From Heterohyrax brucei (taxonomy: Eukaryota; Chordata; Mammalia; Hyracoidea; Procaviidae): a stretch of DNA of 64,000 nt. A model generated the notes under the pieces. It saw nothing but the letters and a program-made list of their open reading frames with translations, searched no databases and was not told where the DNA came from. The position numbers and the translations under genes are program-made. Shown here piece by piece: positions 20,872 to 32,267 of the stretch. Each line of letters opens with the position of its first letter. Within the stretch, counting starts at the first letter, position 1. The stretch covers positions 68,312,351 through 68,376,350 of the forward strand of contig CM053162.1 in NCBI GenBank assembly GCA_028571685.1, given 5' to 3'.

Positions 20872-21530
20872 ATGTCTTAGTCGTCTAGTGGTGTTTTAAC
20901 AGAAACACCACAAGGGGATGGCTTCAAAAAGAGAAATTTACTTTGTCACAGTTCAGTACTCTGAAAGTCCAAATTCAGGGCATCAGCTCTAGGGGAAGTC
21001 TTTCTCTGTTGGCTCTGGGAGAAGGTCTTTGGCATCAATGTTCTCCTGGACTAAGAGCTGCTGAGGCACTGGGACCTCTATGTCCTTTCCAAAGGATGTG
21101 CTCTGCTCCTGGTACTGATTCTTCTTGGTGGTATACGACATTGCTGTTGAGTTGACTCTGACTCACAGTGACTGTATAGATCAGAATAGAACTGCCACAT
21201 AGCTTCCAAGGAACACTCAGTGGGATTGAACTGCTAACCTCTTGGTTAGCAAGGTAGCACTTAACCACTGTGCCAGGCTGGGGAGGAGGGTTTCCTCTTA
21301 ATGGTATGAATCTCCAGATCCATCTGCTAGCTACTTTCCTTTATATCTCAAGACACTGCTCAAGGCACAAAGCCGTCTTACACACGAATCCTGCCCCAGC
21401 AACCCAGCTGCTGGCTGCCCTGACAGGGACAGGGCTTACAGCACGGCAGAACATCACACCACACCAGGAATCATGGCCCAGCCAGACGGTCACACACCAT
21501 CTTCCTGGGATCACAGTTCAGCCCATGGCA
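20872..21530 (-). repeat. MaLR-type LTR with nested SINE, reverse
   Basis: It starts aatgtcttagtcgtctagtg (the 3' end of the LTR in reverse). It continues with aaacaccacaaggggatggc, gaaagtccaaattcagggca and ggaatcatggcccagccaga, and ends tcagcccatggca. It is split by an AfroSINE. It matches 29034-29552 closely in block order. Confidence 0.68.
21135..21295 (-). repeat. AfroSINE inserted in MaLR-type LTR, reverse
   Basis: ttgctgttgagttgactctg to gaggagggtttcc. Flanking sequences cttggtggtat (21124-21134) and cttaatggtat (21297-21307) look like the target duplication. The head has a small duplication or change (ccaggctggggaggaggg). Confidence 0.88.
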
Positions 21531-21599
21531 CATCTCTGTTCAGTCTGTGACATCCTGGGGGTTTGCCAGTTTTCCTTTAAATCCTAATGTTTATGTAGG

Positions 21600-22121
21600 A
21601 CTTGAGATTTTCAAAATTCAAAACCCCAGAAATTTTCCCTTTTGTTTGTTAGTGTCCACTATGGCTGCTCTTAACCAGAAACAATGTGGCTGAAGATCTC
21701 ATGGCCGTGTGGAGTTAAAAATGCATAGATAAATATGTCAGAATACTGTGTCTTTCTTGCACAACCCTTCTCTACTACGCAGACGCCCTGCTCTAGAACA
21801 AGACCATTTTACAGGCACTGTATTTGACTTTTAGAAGTCTGAGCAGTCTCATCTCTTCAGGCAAAGATTAGACTGGACTGCAAGACACGCAGTAACGCTG
21901 GCGAGAAGTGTATTTCCTGGCTTACGTAGATCCATGAGGCTAACGGGGCAGCTTCTGGCCAGAGCGGAGATGAGAGGCTGGTGTCTTGTGTTGGGTGCAC
22001 AGACACGGAAATACAGGATGGAAAGGAGGAGTACGCTGTCAGAGGGTGAGGAGAGCAGCTAGAGGTCATTTGTGTGCAAGGTTTGGCCTGACAAATTGAC
22101 TTGGATGATAAACTTGGAATT
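21600..22121. other. No gene or repeat recognised
   Basis: The minus-strand 96-codon frame at 21857-22147 is serine/leucine-rich with no recognised domain. It runs into the next SINE. Confidence 0.45.
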
Positions 22122-22282
22122 AAAAAAAGCAACTGCCACCACGTCATGTCTGACTCACAGCGACTCTAGATGACAGAGTAGAACTGCCCCATGAAGTTTC
22201 CAAGGAGCACCTGGAGGGTTTGAACTGCTGACCTTTTGGTTAAGAGACGTAGCACTTAATCCACTTTACAACCAGGGTTTCC
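22122..22282 (-). repeat. AfroSINE, reverse
   Basis: Full length: caactgccaccacgtcatgt to ctttacaaccagggtttcc. Confidence 0.9.
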
Positions 22283-22943
22283 TTTGAGTTAAAGCACAAA
22301 GAAAAACAAATATATATATGTATATATCAGAAGTCTAGGCATCCTTAGATTGTTAGCATTATTGCAGGTTGACATGGAAGCTAGTCTTCCTTTTAACTCA
22401 CCAATCTGTTTTGGTTTGATGGTGGTCGTTGGTGATTCCCTGGATCTTTCTCAGTTCTTCTTTTCTCAAAATATAACAACATGGTTTCTGATCACATCCT
22501 AACTTTCTGGTACTGTACTTGTATGTTTCTGTTCATCCCTTCTTTCTTATTTTCCATTTTAAGAAAATAGGTAGGCAGACCTGGCAGAGCCCTTCTACAA
22601 GGCAGCAGGCTTCAAGCTAGTGAGCGCTTTCCTGGTGGGGACATAATGAAGGCCCAGAGGGTACAATGATGAGCATTTAATTTCCAGATCCACATATGCT
22701 GTTTCCTGCAACTCATTTCCCTGGGAACTGTGAGGAAGCTGCAGGTTTTCTTAGCACCACCCTGCTCACAGCTGACCTTCTTCTGTTTTAGGGAAGCATG
22801 CCTGTAACTCTCTTTCAGCTGCTCTGTTCCACCCATGACTAAACCTCTGCAGCACCAAAACAAGGGACAGCTGGAAAATGCATTGTTCCTGAAGGACAGC
22901 GTGGAGAGCAAAGAATTTTTGGTCTATGTTGCTGTGGTTAACC

Positions 22944-23104
22944 AGAAAAAACAAACCAAACCTGTTGCCATAGAGTTAATTCTGATGCTCAGTGACCTTA
23001 TAGGACCAGATAGAGCCACCCAATAGACTTGCCAGTGAGGTCTGGTGAATCTGAACTTCTGACTTTCAGGTTAGCAGCCTTAGCACTAAGCTGTCATCAG
23101 CTAG
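22944..23104 (-). repeat. AfroSINE, reverse
   Basis: The tail aaccaaacctgttgccatag and body gaatctgaacttctgacttt are clear. The head is decayed (gcactaagctgtcatcagct). Confidence 0.82.
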
Positions 23105-23109
23105 GTTCA

Positions 23110-23905
23110 AAACTCGTGATGATCGCACATGTAGTAGAAGGAATTATTGCCTGGGCTTTTGCCACCCTCGGGATTAATTGGGGACCCTTTTTTTAACAAT
23201 TCCTAAAAATACTAATTATCGGGTGTGTGTGTGTGTGTTTATCTTTCCAAGAATTGCAATTCATTAGTGAGATGGTTATCATAAAGACATAATTCTCATT
23301 TTTATTTATACTTACAAAATAGTATTTCTGTTTCCCAGAGAAATGACAATTTCCCTAAATGCAATGAGCTAAATCTCACTCTCCTTTTATTTTAATAAAA
23401 AAATTAAATGTTTCAAGGATGTACATCATATTCAAATAAAAAAAAATATGCATCTTTCTATTATCTGAACATAAAATAATCTTAGATACCAACTTAAAAT
23501 GTACAAGAGGTTACCTAGTTTGCAATTTATTTTATGGCATATAAGATCAAGTAGTTTGAAGGTCAAAGTTCTAAAGCATTCTAAAACATCACTGGAATCA
23601 ACTAAAAACGTGAAGCAATCGTGGTAGCTTTCTGTAAGCCAGTCTTTATGTAAGCATGTCACTGTAAACCAGTCTCAAAATACTTAATTTTAAATTGAAA
23701 ATTGAAGGACAAAACAGCCATTAAAAACAATCTACTTCTGAAAGATCTATCTTCACTAAATATTTCTGTAATTTTTATGGTCAAATTGCAGAGTTCATCT
23801 GCATCTGAAATCTTGCAGTGTTAGTATGGATAAATTGATACATAAAATCATATGTGAGATATTTAATTTAATAGATATTAATATTTTAGGTTGTTAATCA
23901 TATCT
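23110..23905. other. No gene recognised
   Basis: Strongly AT-rich with a small (GT)n tract near 23224-23240. No frame looks like a known protein. Confidence 0.5.
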
Positions 23906-24056
23906 CGGAGCCCTGGTGGACTGGTGATCAAGCGCTACAGTGAGTGATGCCTGCTAACTAAAGAACTGACGGTGTGAATCCACCAGCTCTCCCTGGAAAC
24001 CCTAGAGGGCAATTGTACTCTGCCCTGCAGGGTAAGAATGAGTTGGCATCCATTGG
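23906..24056 (+). repeat. AfroSINE
   Basis: gagccctggtggactggtga to atgagttggcatcca. It has a small insertion after the head (agtgagtgatgcctg). Confidence 0.8.
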
Positions 24057-26400
24057 ATGGAAAGAAGATGAAATCAGGTCTTAAACTCTTCACTATGTAA
24101 TTGTGCACATAGTACCTGGTTTGAAATTTCAAGTGAATAAATTTATAAACTAGAGAAAAGTAGAGTATTAAAAGATATTTTCAAAATATAGACAGTTTTG
24201 AATACTAGATCCAAATTAACAAATGTTTTTATTAATAAATGCCAATAAAATACATTTTCCACAGCTACACTAAATACAGTATCACAGTATCATGTGGATT
24301 TAGTAATACCTATTGTCTGATTCTAGCAGAATTTTTAGTTACTGTAGGATTCAGTTGTCTTATTGCCCCTATTTTTAGAAAAGGACAGTTACAGTGGACA
24401 AAGCCAAGATTAGGGACCAAGACTTCTGAAGCGACAGCTTTGCCAGGTGCACCAGTGGTTCTACTTAAAATCTTTAAATGAGTTATTAGTGTAACAGAGA
24501 GAGAATTGGCTGGAAGAATCCATGGCACAGTTAGTGATCCACACATGTGTCACAGAGTTACCCAGTGACAGGTAACACCCACTCTGCGTCAGGCAGTGTA
24601 GTCTAGATATGACGGAAATGTCATCTATGCTCTGCAAAAAATATTGTACAAGAAACACAATCAGTGCAATACAATGTCCTGCAAAGACAGAGTAGCTTTC
24701 CAGAAGAGCTCTTGAAGTGGAGTGTCCATCAGTCTCAGACTCAGGAAAATAGTTCCTAAGATGCCATCAGTAAAACTGAGTCTTGCTGTGTGAAGAGGAA
24801 TTTCCAGCAGTGGGAGAGAAGAGGATCATTCTAGGGAGGGGAAAAAAATGCGTAAATGCAAAATCAGATTATGTGAGGAAGTCTCCCTTGCTTAAGAAAC
24901 TCCAAGCAGTTCAGCGTGCCGGGGAACAGGGTCTATGAGAATGTGCCACATTATGGGGATGGAATTTGGGAGAAGCTGAGTCTAACCCTCTCAAGATGTT
25001 ATGTGAGACAATTTTTTTCTTGAAGTCCTAGAAAAGCACTGAAATACTTTTTATTTTGACAAAATTTCAATAGTAATCAATATCTAGCGAGCTGATCTTA
25101 CATTATGGAACAAATGGCCTGTTGACAGAAGTAAGAACTTACCATGAATAAACTAGAGACAGTGTGAACAGATTACAAAGCATATAAGCGCAAGTATGAA
25201 AATAAAGTCTTCCAACTTAATAAATGAATAGATATCCAGTTAAATGTGAAGGAAGGTAAAATGACTCCAGAGATTTTGGCTTTGATGAAGAGGTATAAAG
25301 TTATGTTAATCAGCTTCTCTAAAATACACACTCTATGAAATACTCCTCACTTTGAAGTACAATGAAGTTCAGTTTTGAATGTGTAACTTACGGTGTTACC
25401 AAAGGATACTCCCACACAGCTGGCAATATGTCTGGATTTCAGAAGGGAATTTTGGGTTTCAGCCTGGTCACTAGTGTATACCAACATATGTATTGTATCA
25501 TTGTTGTGTAACATGCAGTCCATTCCGACTCATGTACTGTATTGGTTAGCATTTATGTCCATCGTAGGTGCTGGAAATCCAGTTCAAACTAAAACAGAAA
25601 CAATCTTTGTTCATATAACGTATAGGATTGACTTTAAGCAAAAAATTTTCTGGGACCCAAACATGTCATGTGTCTCTTCTCTCCTCTGGATTGATTCTAT
25701 TCTCCGAGTCTGTTCTGAAGCTAGTATCAGCCTGAAGCTCCTCTCAACACCTGCTTCTCTTGAGATCCCGTATTCTCATGTCACCCAAACCTGCAAATGA
25801 TAGACTGCTTCTCTGTCTCCATAACGACCCCATAACATCACACATCTTCTTTGCTATGACAGAGTCACTTTTTCTTCCCTAAACCAATAACCCGAAGCAG
25901 GGCAAAAGATACACTGGTAATCATAGGGTAACTAATCTTTCTTCCTTAGAACTACAGGTAACATCATGTTTATATGTGAACACATGGGCCAAGAAAGAGA
26001 GGGGAGAATTTCCCTCAAGGAAAACCAGAATATCTTACCAAAGAGAGGGTGTGAAATGCTGGCCAGGTAAAAATAAGAACACCAAACAGAAACCAATAAA
26101 AAAAAATCAATAAATATTTTTAGATATGGTAGATAAAACAATGTATTTGGAAAAAGATGGCCTTGGACAGTGTAGAGGGAGATGAAGACCTGGGATCATG
26201 GTCTTCTAAAGAACTATCATCCTTTAATGATTCCACAAGGAAAGATGCCTTGACTGTTTAGTGTTTGTAATAAGGATGTATATTAAAACGGGGTCTATTT
26301 TGTTAGATACAAGTGAGCCCAGTAAAAGGTCCCCAAAACAAGACAGTTTGCTTAAAGAGGAGGCCCTCACTCAGTGAGATCATAACAGCCACACCTTAGC
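24057..26400. other. No gene recognised; possible SINE tail at 25500-25534
   Basis: 2.3 kb of AT-rich sequence. A 135-codon plus-strand frame (25393-25800) is among the longer frames of the window. It contains no domain I know and has no promoter or splice context. A short tgcagtccattccgactcat at about 25512-25531 may be a reversed AfroSINE tail. Confidence 0.4.
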
Positions 26401-26850
26401 TGTATGAGAAACACGTCTGCCCCCGTCAGGATAGTGCCGAGACCCCCAAAGCATAAAAAGCAGCCACACAGACCCACCAACAGCCCTGTGTTTTTGAAGC
26501 GGAGCCCCCACTGTGACTTTGGACTTCTCCTTCACTTGTGCTTGGGAAGTTTTTCAACCTCTCTTAGCACCGGGTTCAAAAAGTCTAGAGGTCCGAGTCT
26601 GCTTTTCAGACTTGAACACTTGCTGTGGCTGTTGGCCTTGTCCTGCGGTGGACCAGGGATAAACGTGCTTTGCCTTGTTGCTGGACCAGTTCCCTTGGGC
26701 CGTGTTGGCTGCGGCTGCGAGCTTCCCCAGGCCTGCTCCCGAAGTGGGACTGCAGCTGGGAACTTTTGCTAGGCTACTTAGTGCACAGTGGAAAGAGTCT
26801 GGCTGGCAGCTGGGTGCTTCCTGTGAACTGTGTTTGACTGAAGCTCTTGT
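26401..26850. other. GC-richer segment, unassigned
   Basis: Higher GC than its surroundings, with overlapping frames on both strands (122 codons from 26404 on plus, 109 codons on minus from 26883). This fits composition rather than coding. It abuts the 3' end of an RTE element. No protein family recognised. Confidence 0.35.
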
Positions 26851-26854
26851 TGCT

Positions 26855-28468
26855 GCTGTTAGGTGCCATTGAGTTGGTTCCAACTCACAGCAACCCCATC
26901 AACAACAGAACAAAACACTGCTCAGTCTTCCCCCGTGTCCACAATTGCTCTTATGCTTAAGCCCACTGCTGCAGCCACTGTGTCTGTCTACCTCGTTGAG
27001 GGTCTTCCTCTTTTTGCTGACCACCTCCCTGAACTCTACCAACTATGACATTCTTCTCCAGAGACTGATCCATTCTGACAACATGTCCTAAGTGTGTAAG
27101 AGGCAGTCTCAAATCTTTGCTTCCAAGGAGCACTCTGGTTGTGCTTCTTCTGGAACAGATCTGTTTGTTTTTCTGGCAATCCATAGTACATTCAACATTC
27201 TTCTCTACCACCACAGTTCAAAGTTATCAATTCTTATTCTGTTGTCTTGGTTCACGGTCCAGTTTTCATATGCATTTGATGCGATTGAAAATATCATGGC
27301 TTGAATCAGGCACAGTTCGGTCTTCAAAGTGACATCTTTACTTTTCGATACTTTGAAGAGATCCTTTCCACCAGACCTTCCCGATGCAATGTGTCATTGG
27401 ATTTCCCGACCACTGCTTCCATGGGCGTTTATTGTGGAACCAAGTAAAACAAAGTCATTGACAACCTCAGTCCTTCCTCCGTTTTCCTTGATGTTGCTTA
27501 CTGGTCCAGTTGTGAGAATTTTTGTCTTCTTGATGCTGAAGTACAATCCATGCTGAAATCCATGGCCCTTGATCTTCATCAGTAAGTGTTACAAATCTTC
27601 TTTACTTACAAGTAAGGTGAAGTCATCTGCAGAATGCAAGTTGTTAATGAGTTGTCCTACAATCCTGTGGCCTCACTCTTTATACAATTCAGCTTCTCGG
27701 ATTATTTGGCAATACTGATTAAAAAGGTATGGAGAAAGGATACAACTCTGATGTGCATCCTGCCTTGACTCTAAATCATGCTGTATCCCTTTGTTCTGTC
27801 TGCACAACTCTCTTGATCCGTGTACAGATCATTTAAGAGCACAACTAAGTGTTCTGGAATTTCCATTCTCGTCAATGTTAGCCATAATGTGTATTCTCCA
27901 CAAAGCTAAATGCCTATCCATAGTCAACGAAACGCAAGTTAACATCTTTCTGACGTTCTCTGATGTGATCCACCCGGCATCAGCAATCACATCCCTGGTT
28001 CTGCGTCCTCTTCTGTGTCCAGCTGGAATTCCTGGCAGTTCCTTGTCAATATACTGTTGCAGTCACTTTTGAATGATCTTGAGCAAAATTTTACTCGTGT
28101 ATGATTTTAACGGTATTGTTTGGTAATTTCTGCTTTCAGTTGGATCACTTTTCTTTGGAATGAACATAAACATGGATCTCTTCCAGTCAGTTGGCCAGGT
28201 AGCTGTCCTCCAAATTTCTTGGTGTAGATGACTGAACACTTCCAGCACTGCGTTTATTTGTTGAAATGTCTCAGTTGATATTCCATTAATTCCAGGAGCC
28301 TTGTTTTTCACCTGTGCCTTCAAAGTAGCTTCAACTTCTTCCTTCAATACTGTCAATTCCTGATCACATGCTACCTCTTCGAATGGCTGAACATTGTTAA
28401 CTAGTTCTTCCTGGTATAACAAGCAATGCTGCTCTGCAGAGCAACCACCTGTTGTGAACTTTAACTTT
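26855..28468 (-). mobile_element. RTE-clade LINE, 5'-truncated and decayed
   Basis: Reverse-transcriptase retrotransposon on minus, read from right to left. The 139-codon frame 28482-28063 shows KNKAPGINGISTETFQ, then WPTDWKRSMFMFIPKK and NYQTIPL, the finger/palm motifs of RTE reverse transcriptases. The catalytic ADD is encoded at 27622-27630. IKKTKILTTGP and DFVLLGSTINAHG follow (27579-27394), then the C-terminal MDQSLEKNVIVGRVQGG (about 27080-27010). The 3' end is gtgagttggaaccaactcaa plus tggcacctaacagcagcaac. Several frameshifts and stops break the gene, and the endonuclease half is missing. Confidence 0.88.
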
Positions 28469-28479
28469 GCCCTAAGGGC

Positions 28480-28725
28480 CATGCATGCCCTGTCCCTGCC
28501 TGCTTTACTTCAACAGCCTGGTGGCTGCCCATAAAAACCACTGCTTCAGCCCAGGCTGTGCTGCCAGTGCCCACTGTGTGAGGACGTCTCCTAGTGACGA
28601 GGATGACTGCCTGAGGACACCACCCTCTCCTGCTGCTCCGCTGCCCACTGCTGTTGAAGGCAGCACTCTCTGCAAACTGGGATCCGGTTCTCAGCACCAC
28701 CTTTAACGCAGGAGTTGGCAATGAT
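28480..28725. other. GC-richer segment upstream of the RTE copy
   Basis: Locally GC-rich, with CpG-containing words (gaggacgtctcctagtgacg). Open frames exist on both strands. It lies just outside the 5' break of the RTE copy. No family recognised; it may be pre-insertion DNA or a separate repeat. Confidence 0.3.
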
Positions 28726-29033
28726 GACTTGCCGTATATAAATATATCCTTAACTGATGAATTAACTAAGCTCTAACAGCACCCTTGACTAAAGTGCTGG
28801 TTTTCCAAGGATTTTTCCCACTCAGGCCAATTAAGACAAGGTACTCAGTAGTTGAAATATAAATAGATTAAGCCTGCTGCCTAGCTTGCAGCCTCTAGGG
28901 AATGGATCAGCAGAGATTGTGAGCCGTTTATGTATGAAAACAAAGAATAACAGTCATAAAATACAGGTTTGCGCTCTCCAGTGTACAAAACTGAACTCTT
29001 GTATCCCTGTGAGTTTTCTCTCCCTTTGCCCAC

Positions 29034-29552
29034 AGCTACGCTGCTGTGTATGTAGAAATACCACAAGTGGATGGTTTTAACAAATGAGGATCAATTTCTC
29101 ACTGCGCAGTGTGCTAGAAGTTTGACTTTAGGGCATCAGCTCCAGGGGAAAGCCTTCTCCCTCTGTCAGCTCTGGAGGAAGGTAATTGTTATCAATCTTT
29201 CCAGGGGTCTCAGAGCTTCTCTCCACAGGACCCGCAGGTGCGCGGGATAAGCTCTGCTCTCGGTGTTGCTTTCCTGGTGGTATGAGGTCTGCATTTCTCT
29301 GCTTGTTTCTCTCCTCTATATCTTAAAAGAGATCGCCCTGCAGCAGTAGCTAATCTTGTAGATTGAACCCTGCTTCATTTACATAACTGCCAATAACCCC
29401 ATCTCATTTACCATCACAGACACAGGATTTACAACACAGATAGGAAAAAATAAATCAGATAACAAAGTAGTGGGTAATCATACAGTACTGGGAATCATGG
29501 CCTAGCCAAACTGATACACATATTTTTGGGAGAAACAATTCTATCCCTGACA
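29034..29552 (-). repeat. MaLR-type LTR, reverse, uninterrupted
   Basis: The best reference copy of this LTR in the window. Blocks in order: gaaataccacaagtggatgg, gggcatcagctccaggggaa, ctggtggtatgaggtctgca, tatatcttaaaagagatcg, gtagattgaaccctgcttca, actgggaatcatggcctagc, acaattctatccctgaca. It is a solo LTR with no internal region. Confidence 0.7.
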
Positions 29553-30603
29553 AATGAAGTTAAATCAAGTTCTTGAGATGAAATAGTATACAGTCATTCT
29601 TAGATCATTTTCCTGATTCATAAATAATGTCTTACAATCTGTTATTCCATATTGGGAATTACTCTTTAAGTGCTTTGTTTCCTATCTGTTCACACTGGAG
29701 TTGCATTTTCATTTCTCTTAGCCCAGAAAACTGCAGAAATTCTTCCTGCCCTGGCCTCCTACTGACTCCGCATTCCTTTGCTTAGAAGAGCTTGGGTAAT
29801 TTATGGTGCACTCCTACCTTTAGGTTATTTATAAAAATCTTTTAATACAACGACTGTCACACCACTGGAATGACATTGTTAAAGCTCCCTACCTGGAGGG
29901 GAATTAATTAGCTCTGCCTTTCTCTTACTGAGACTCTCCTTAGTCATGCAATCAATAAACATTTGTTAAACAGCACACTATGTGCTGAAAAGGTACACCT
30001 GTGTCTCAGGGCATGCTGATGAATTCTAAGACATTGAATGGATTAATCAAAAGGCAATTACACTTTATTTGCTTTTTTAACAGTCTCAATAATGAAACTT
30101 TGCTTAATAACATATAATAGGTATGTTCCCCATCTGGAGAGGGTAGACTTCAGCTTTTCATCTCAGTTTTAAATACTTACCCAATCAATATTGAAATTAT
30201 TTGGAATCTATTCCTGAAAGATGAAGAACATTTCTTAGAGTTATTGCTAAGAATAGAAAAGTCTGTTTTACTGTGGACTAACAGTTCCTTTCATTTACAT
30301 TATTATACGAGTGATTTCTAAATGCCAAGCTGTGGATGGGGGCCAGTTTCCTGATGGCAGTTTTACCAGGCCAAGGTAAGAAGATAAAATTAAGGACACT
30401 CACCACAATCTACAGAAAGCCATCCTTATTGGATTAAAAGGCCTGTCATTAATTTCCTCTGATGTTTTGGGTGTGGAAATAAGCTGTCTTCGCTGATGAC
30501 ATGACTCTTGAACATTTTTGATATTCATGGCTGGCAATAGAAAAACAATGGCAGGTTTGTAGTCATTGTCCCCACTTTTTAAAGTATTGCATGGTATAGT
30601 AAA
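29553..30603. other. No gene recognised; L2-like trace at 29925-29995
   Basis: AT-rich. The segment catttgttaaacagcacact atgtgctgaaaagg resembles a reversed L2 3' end. Otherwise I see nothing. Confidence 0.4.
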
Positions 30604-30786
30604 GGAGCTCTGTTGGCGTGTGGTTAAATACTCACTATGAATCAAAGTTGGTGTTTCCAACCTAGCAGCTTCTCTGCTCCATGGGAGAAAGATGAGACAG
30701 TGGAGAAAGATCACAGCCCTGCAATGCCTAAGGGGTTATGTTCCATAGGGTTGCAATGAGTTAGATTCAACATGAAGGCAATGACC
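30604..30786 (+). repeat. AfroSINE, variant middle
   Basis: Head gagctctgttggcgtgtggt and tail ggttgcaatgagttagattc. The middle (catgggagaaagatgagaca gtggagaaagatc) differs from the usual body, so it is a subfamily or a rearranged copy. Confidence 0.7.
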
Positions 30787-30890
30787 ACCATATATGAAAT
30801 TTTAAATATCTTTTGTTTTGATTATATGACAATAGGAAAACAATTTCATCTGTTAAGATGACACTTGGTTTGAAGGTCTGAGGAAATATT

Positions 30891-31042
30891 AACCCAAACC
30901 AAATCCATTGCCATTGAGTAGATTCCAACTCATAGCAACCTTACAGAACAGAGTAGAACTGCCTGTAGGCTTTCCGAGGAGCAGCCGGCGGATTGGAATG
31001 ACTGACCTTTGGCTTACTGGACAAACTCTTAACCACTTTGCA
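30891..31042 (-). repeat. AfroSINE, reverse
   Basis: ccattgccattgagtagatt to cttaaccactttgcaatta. It ends without the gggtttcc terminus. Confidence 0.85.
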
Positions 31043-31127
31043 ATTATTACCTCCCCCCAACTACTGAGTGACCACACTCCTATCCCAGTATGGAAGACCT
31101 AAACTTAAATTGTGTAATCTAAGGTGA

Positions 31128-31157
31128 ACCAAATCAAAATCAAAACCATTGTTGTGG
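31128..31157 (-). repeat. AfroSINE 3' end, left of the retrocopy insertion
   Basis: aaccaaatcaaaatcaaaac then cattgttgtgg. This is the A-rich tail and first bases of a reversed SINE whose remainder lies at 31607-31738, beyond the RPL35A insertion. Confidence 0.8.
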
Positions 31158-31606
<449 letters not shown>

Positions 31607-31738
31607 AAAAGCATTGTTGTGGTGTTGATTCTGACTCATAGCAACCCTAAGAGTTTCCAAGGAGTGTCTGGTGAAATTGAACTGCAGAACTTTTTGTTAG
31701 CAGATGTGGCACTTGACCACTATACCACTGGGGTTTCC
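31607..31738 (-). repeat. AfroSINE remainder right of the retrocopy, reverse
   Basis: aaaagcattgttgtggtgtt, then gattctgactcatagcaacc, directly to gagtttccaaggagtgtctg, with about 30 bases of the usual middle deleted. It ends at ccactggggtttcc. Together with 31128-31157 it forms one SINE split by the retrocopy. Confidence 0.88.
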
Positions 31739-32029
31739 ATCTTAGGTGGAAATGTGTGTTAATCCAGTGCCTTAAACAGAAGATTCACATTAAACAGAAG
31801 AGCGGAACTTGACTAATATTACACTAGGAATCTTGGGTCAAAACATCAATAATGGGAATTTTTTTTCTGTTGATAGATTGGTGTTAAATACACATCAATA
31901 AAGATATGTGCATAAAAAATAGGTACCTCATTTCATTTTAGCCAGAAAGTTCACAAGGGGAAAAAAAATTAAGGCAATGGGAACTGATCTGAAAGCATTT
32001 ATTTGTTATTTTATCAACAAATATCTCTT

Positions 32030-32135
32030 TGGTTTTATTAAAATTCCAGAAATATTGCTGGGTGTTAGGGACAAATGAAACCAGACATGGTACCTGTCTT
32101 TATGCTTTATGGAGCTGAAAGAATAATAGAAGATA
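32030..32135 (-). repeat. L2 3'-end fragment, reverse
   Basis: attgctgggtgttagggaca, then catggtacctgtctttatgc and tttatggagctgaa match the reversed L2 terminus (ctgggg...gtccctgccctc...ggagct). Confidence 0.55.
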
Positions 32136-32179
32136 CAGCCAAGGAAATACAAATTTGTGACTATGAAGAAGAAGGTATT

Positions 32180-32267
32180 TGTTTGTGTGTATATCTATAC
32201 TTGTATTTATATCTATATATATACATGTATATATGTAGATACACATACATATGTGTATATATGTATA
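32180..32267. repeat. AT/TG-rich simple repeat
   Basis: Mixed tatatc, tatatg and acatac words over about 90 bases. It directly abuts mariner copy E. Such TA-rich sequence supplies the TA dinucleotide that mariner elements target. Confidence 0.85.

Noticed and set aside
25393-25800. 135-codon plus-strand open frame
   Set aside because: No recognisable family, no splice sites or promoter that I could support. A frame of this length is expected by chance in 64 kb with six frames.
26404-26883. Overlapping 122-codon plus and 109-codon minus frames
   Set aside because: Both strands are open through GC-rich sequence with fewer chance stops. No domain is visible.
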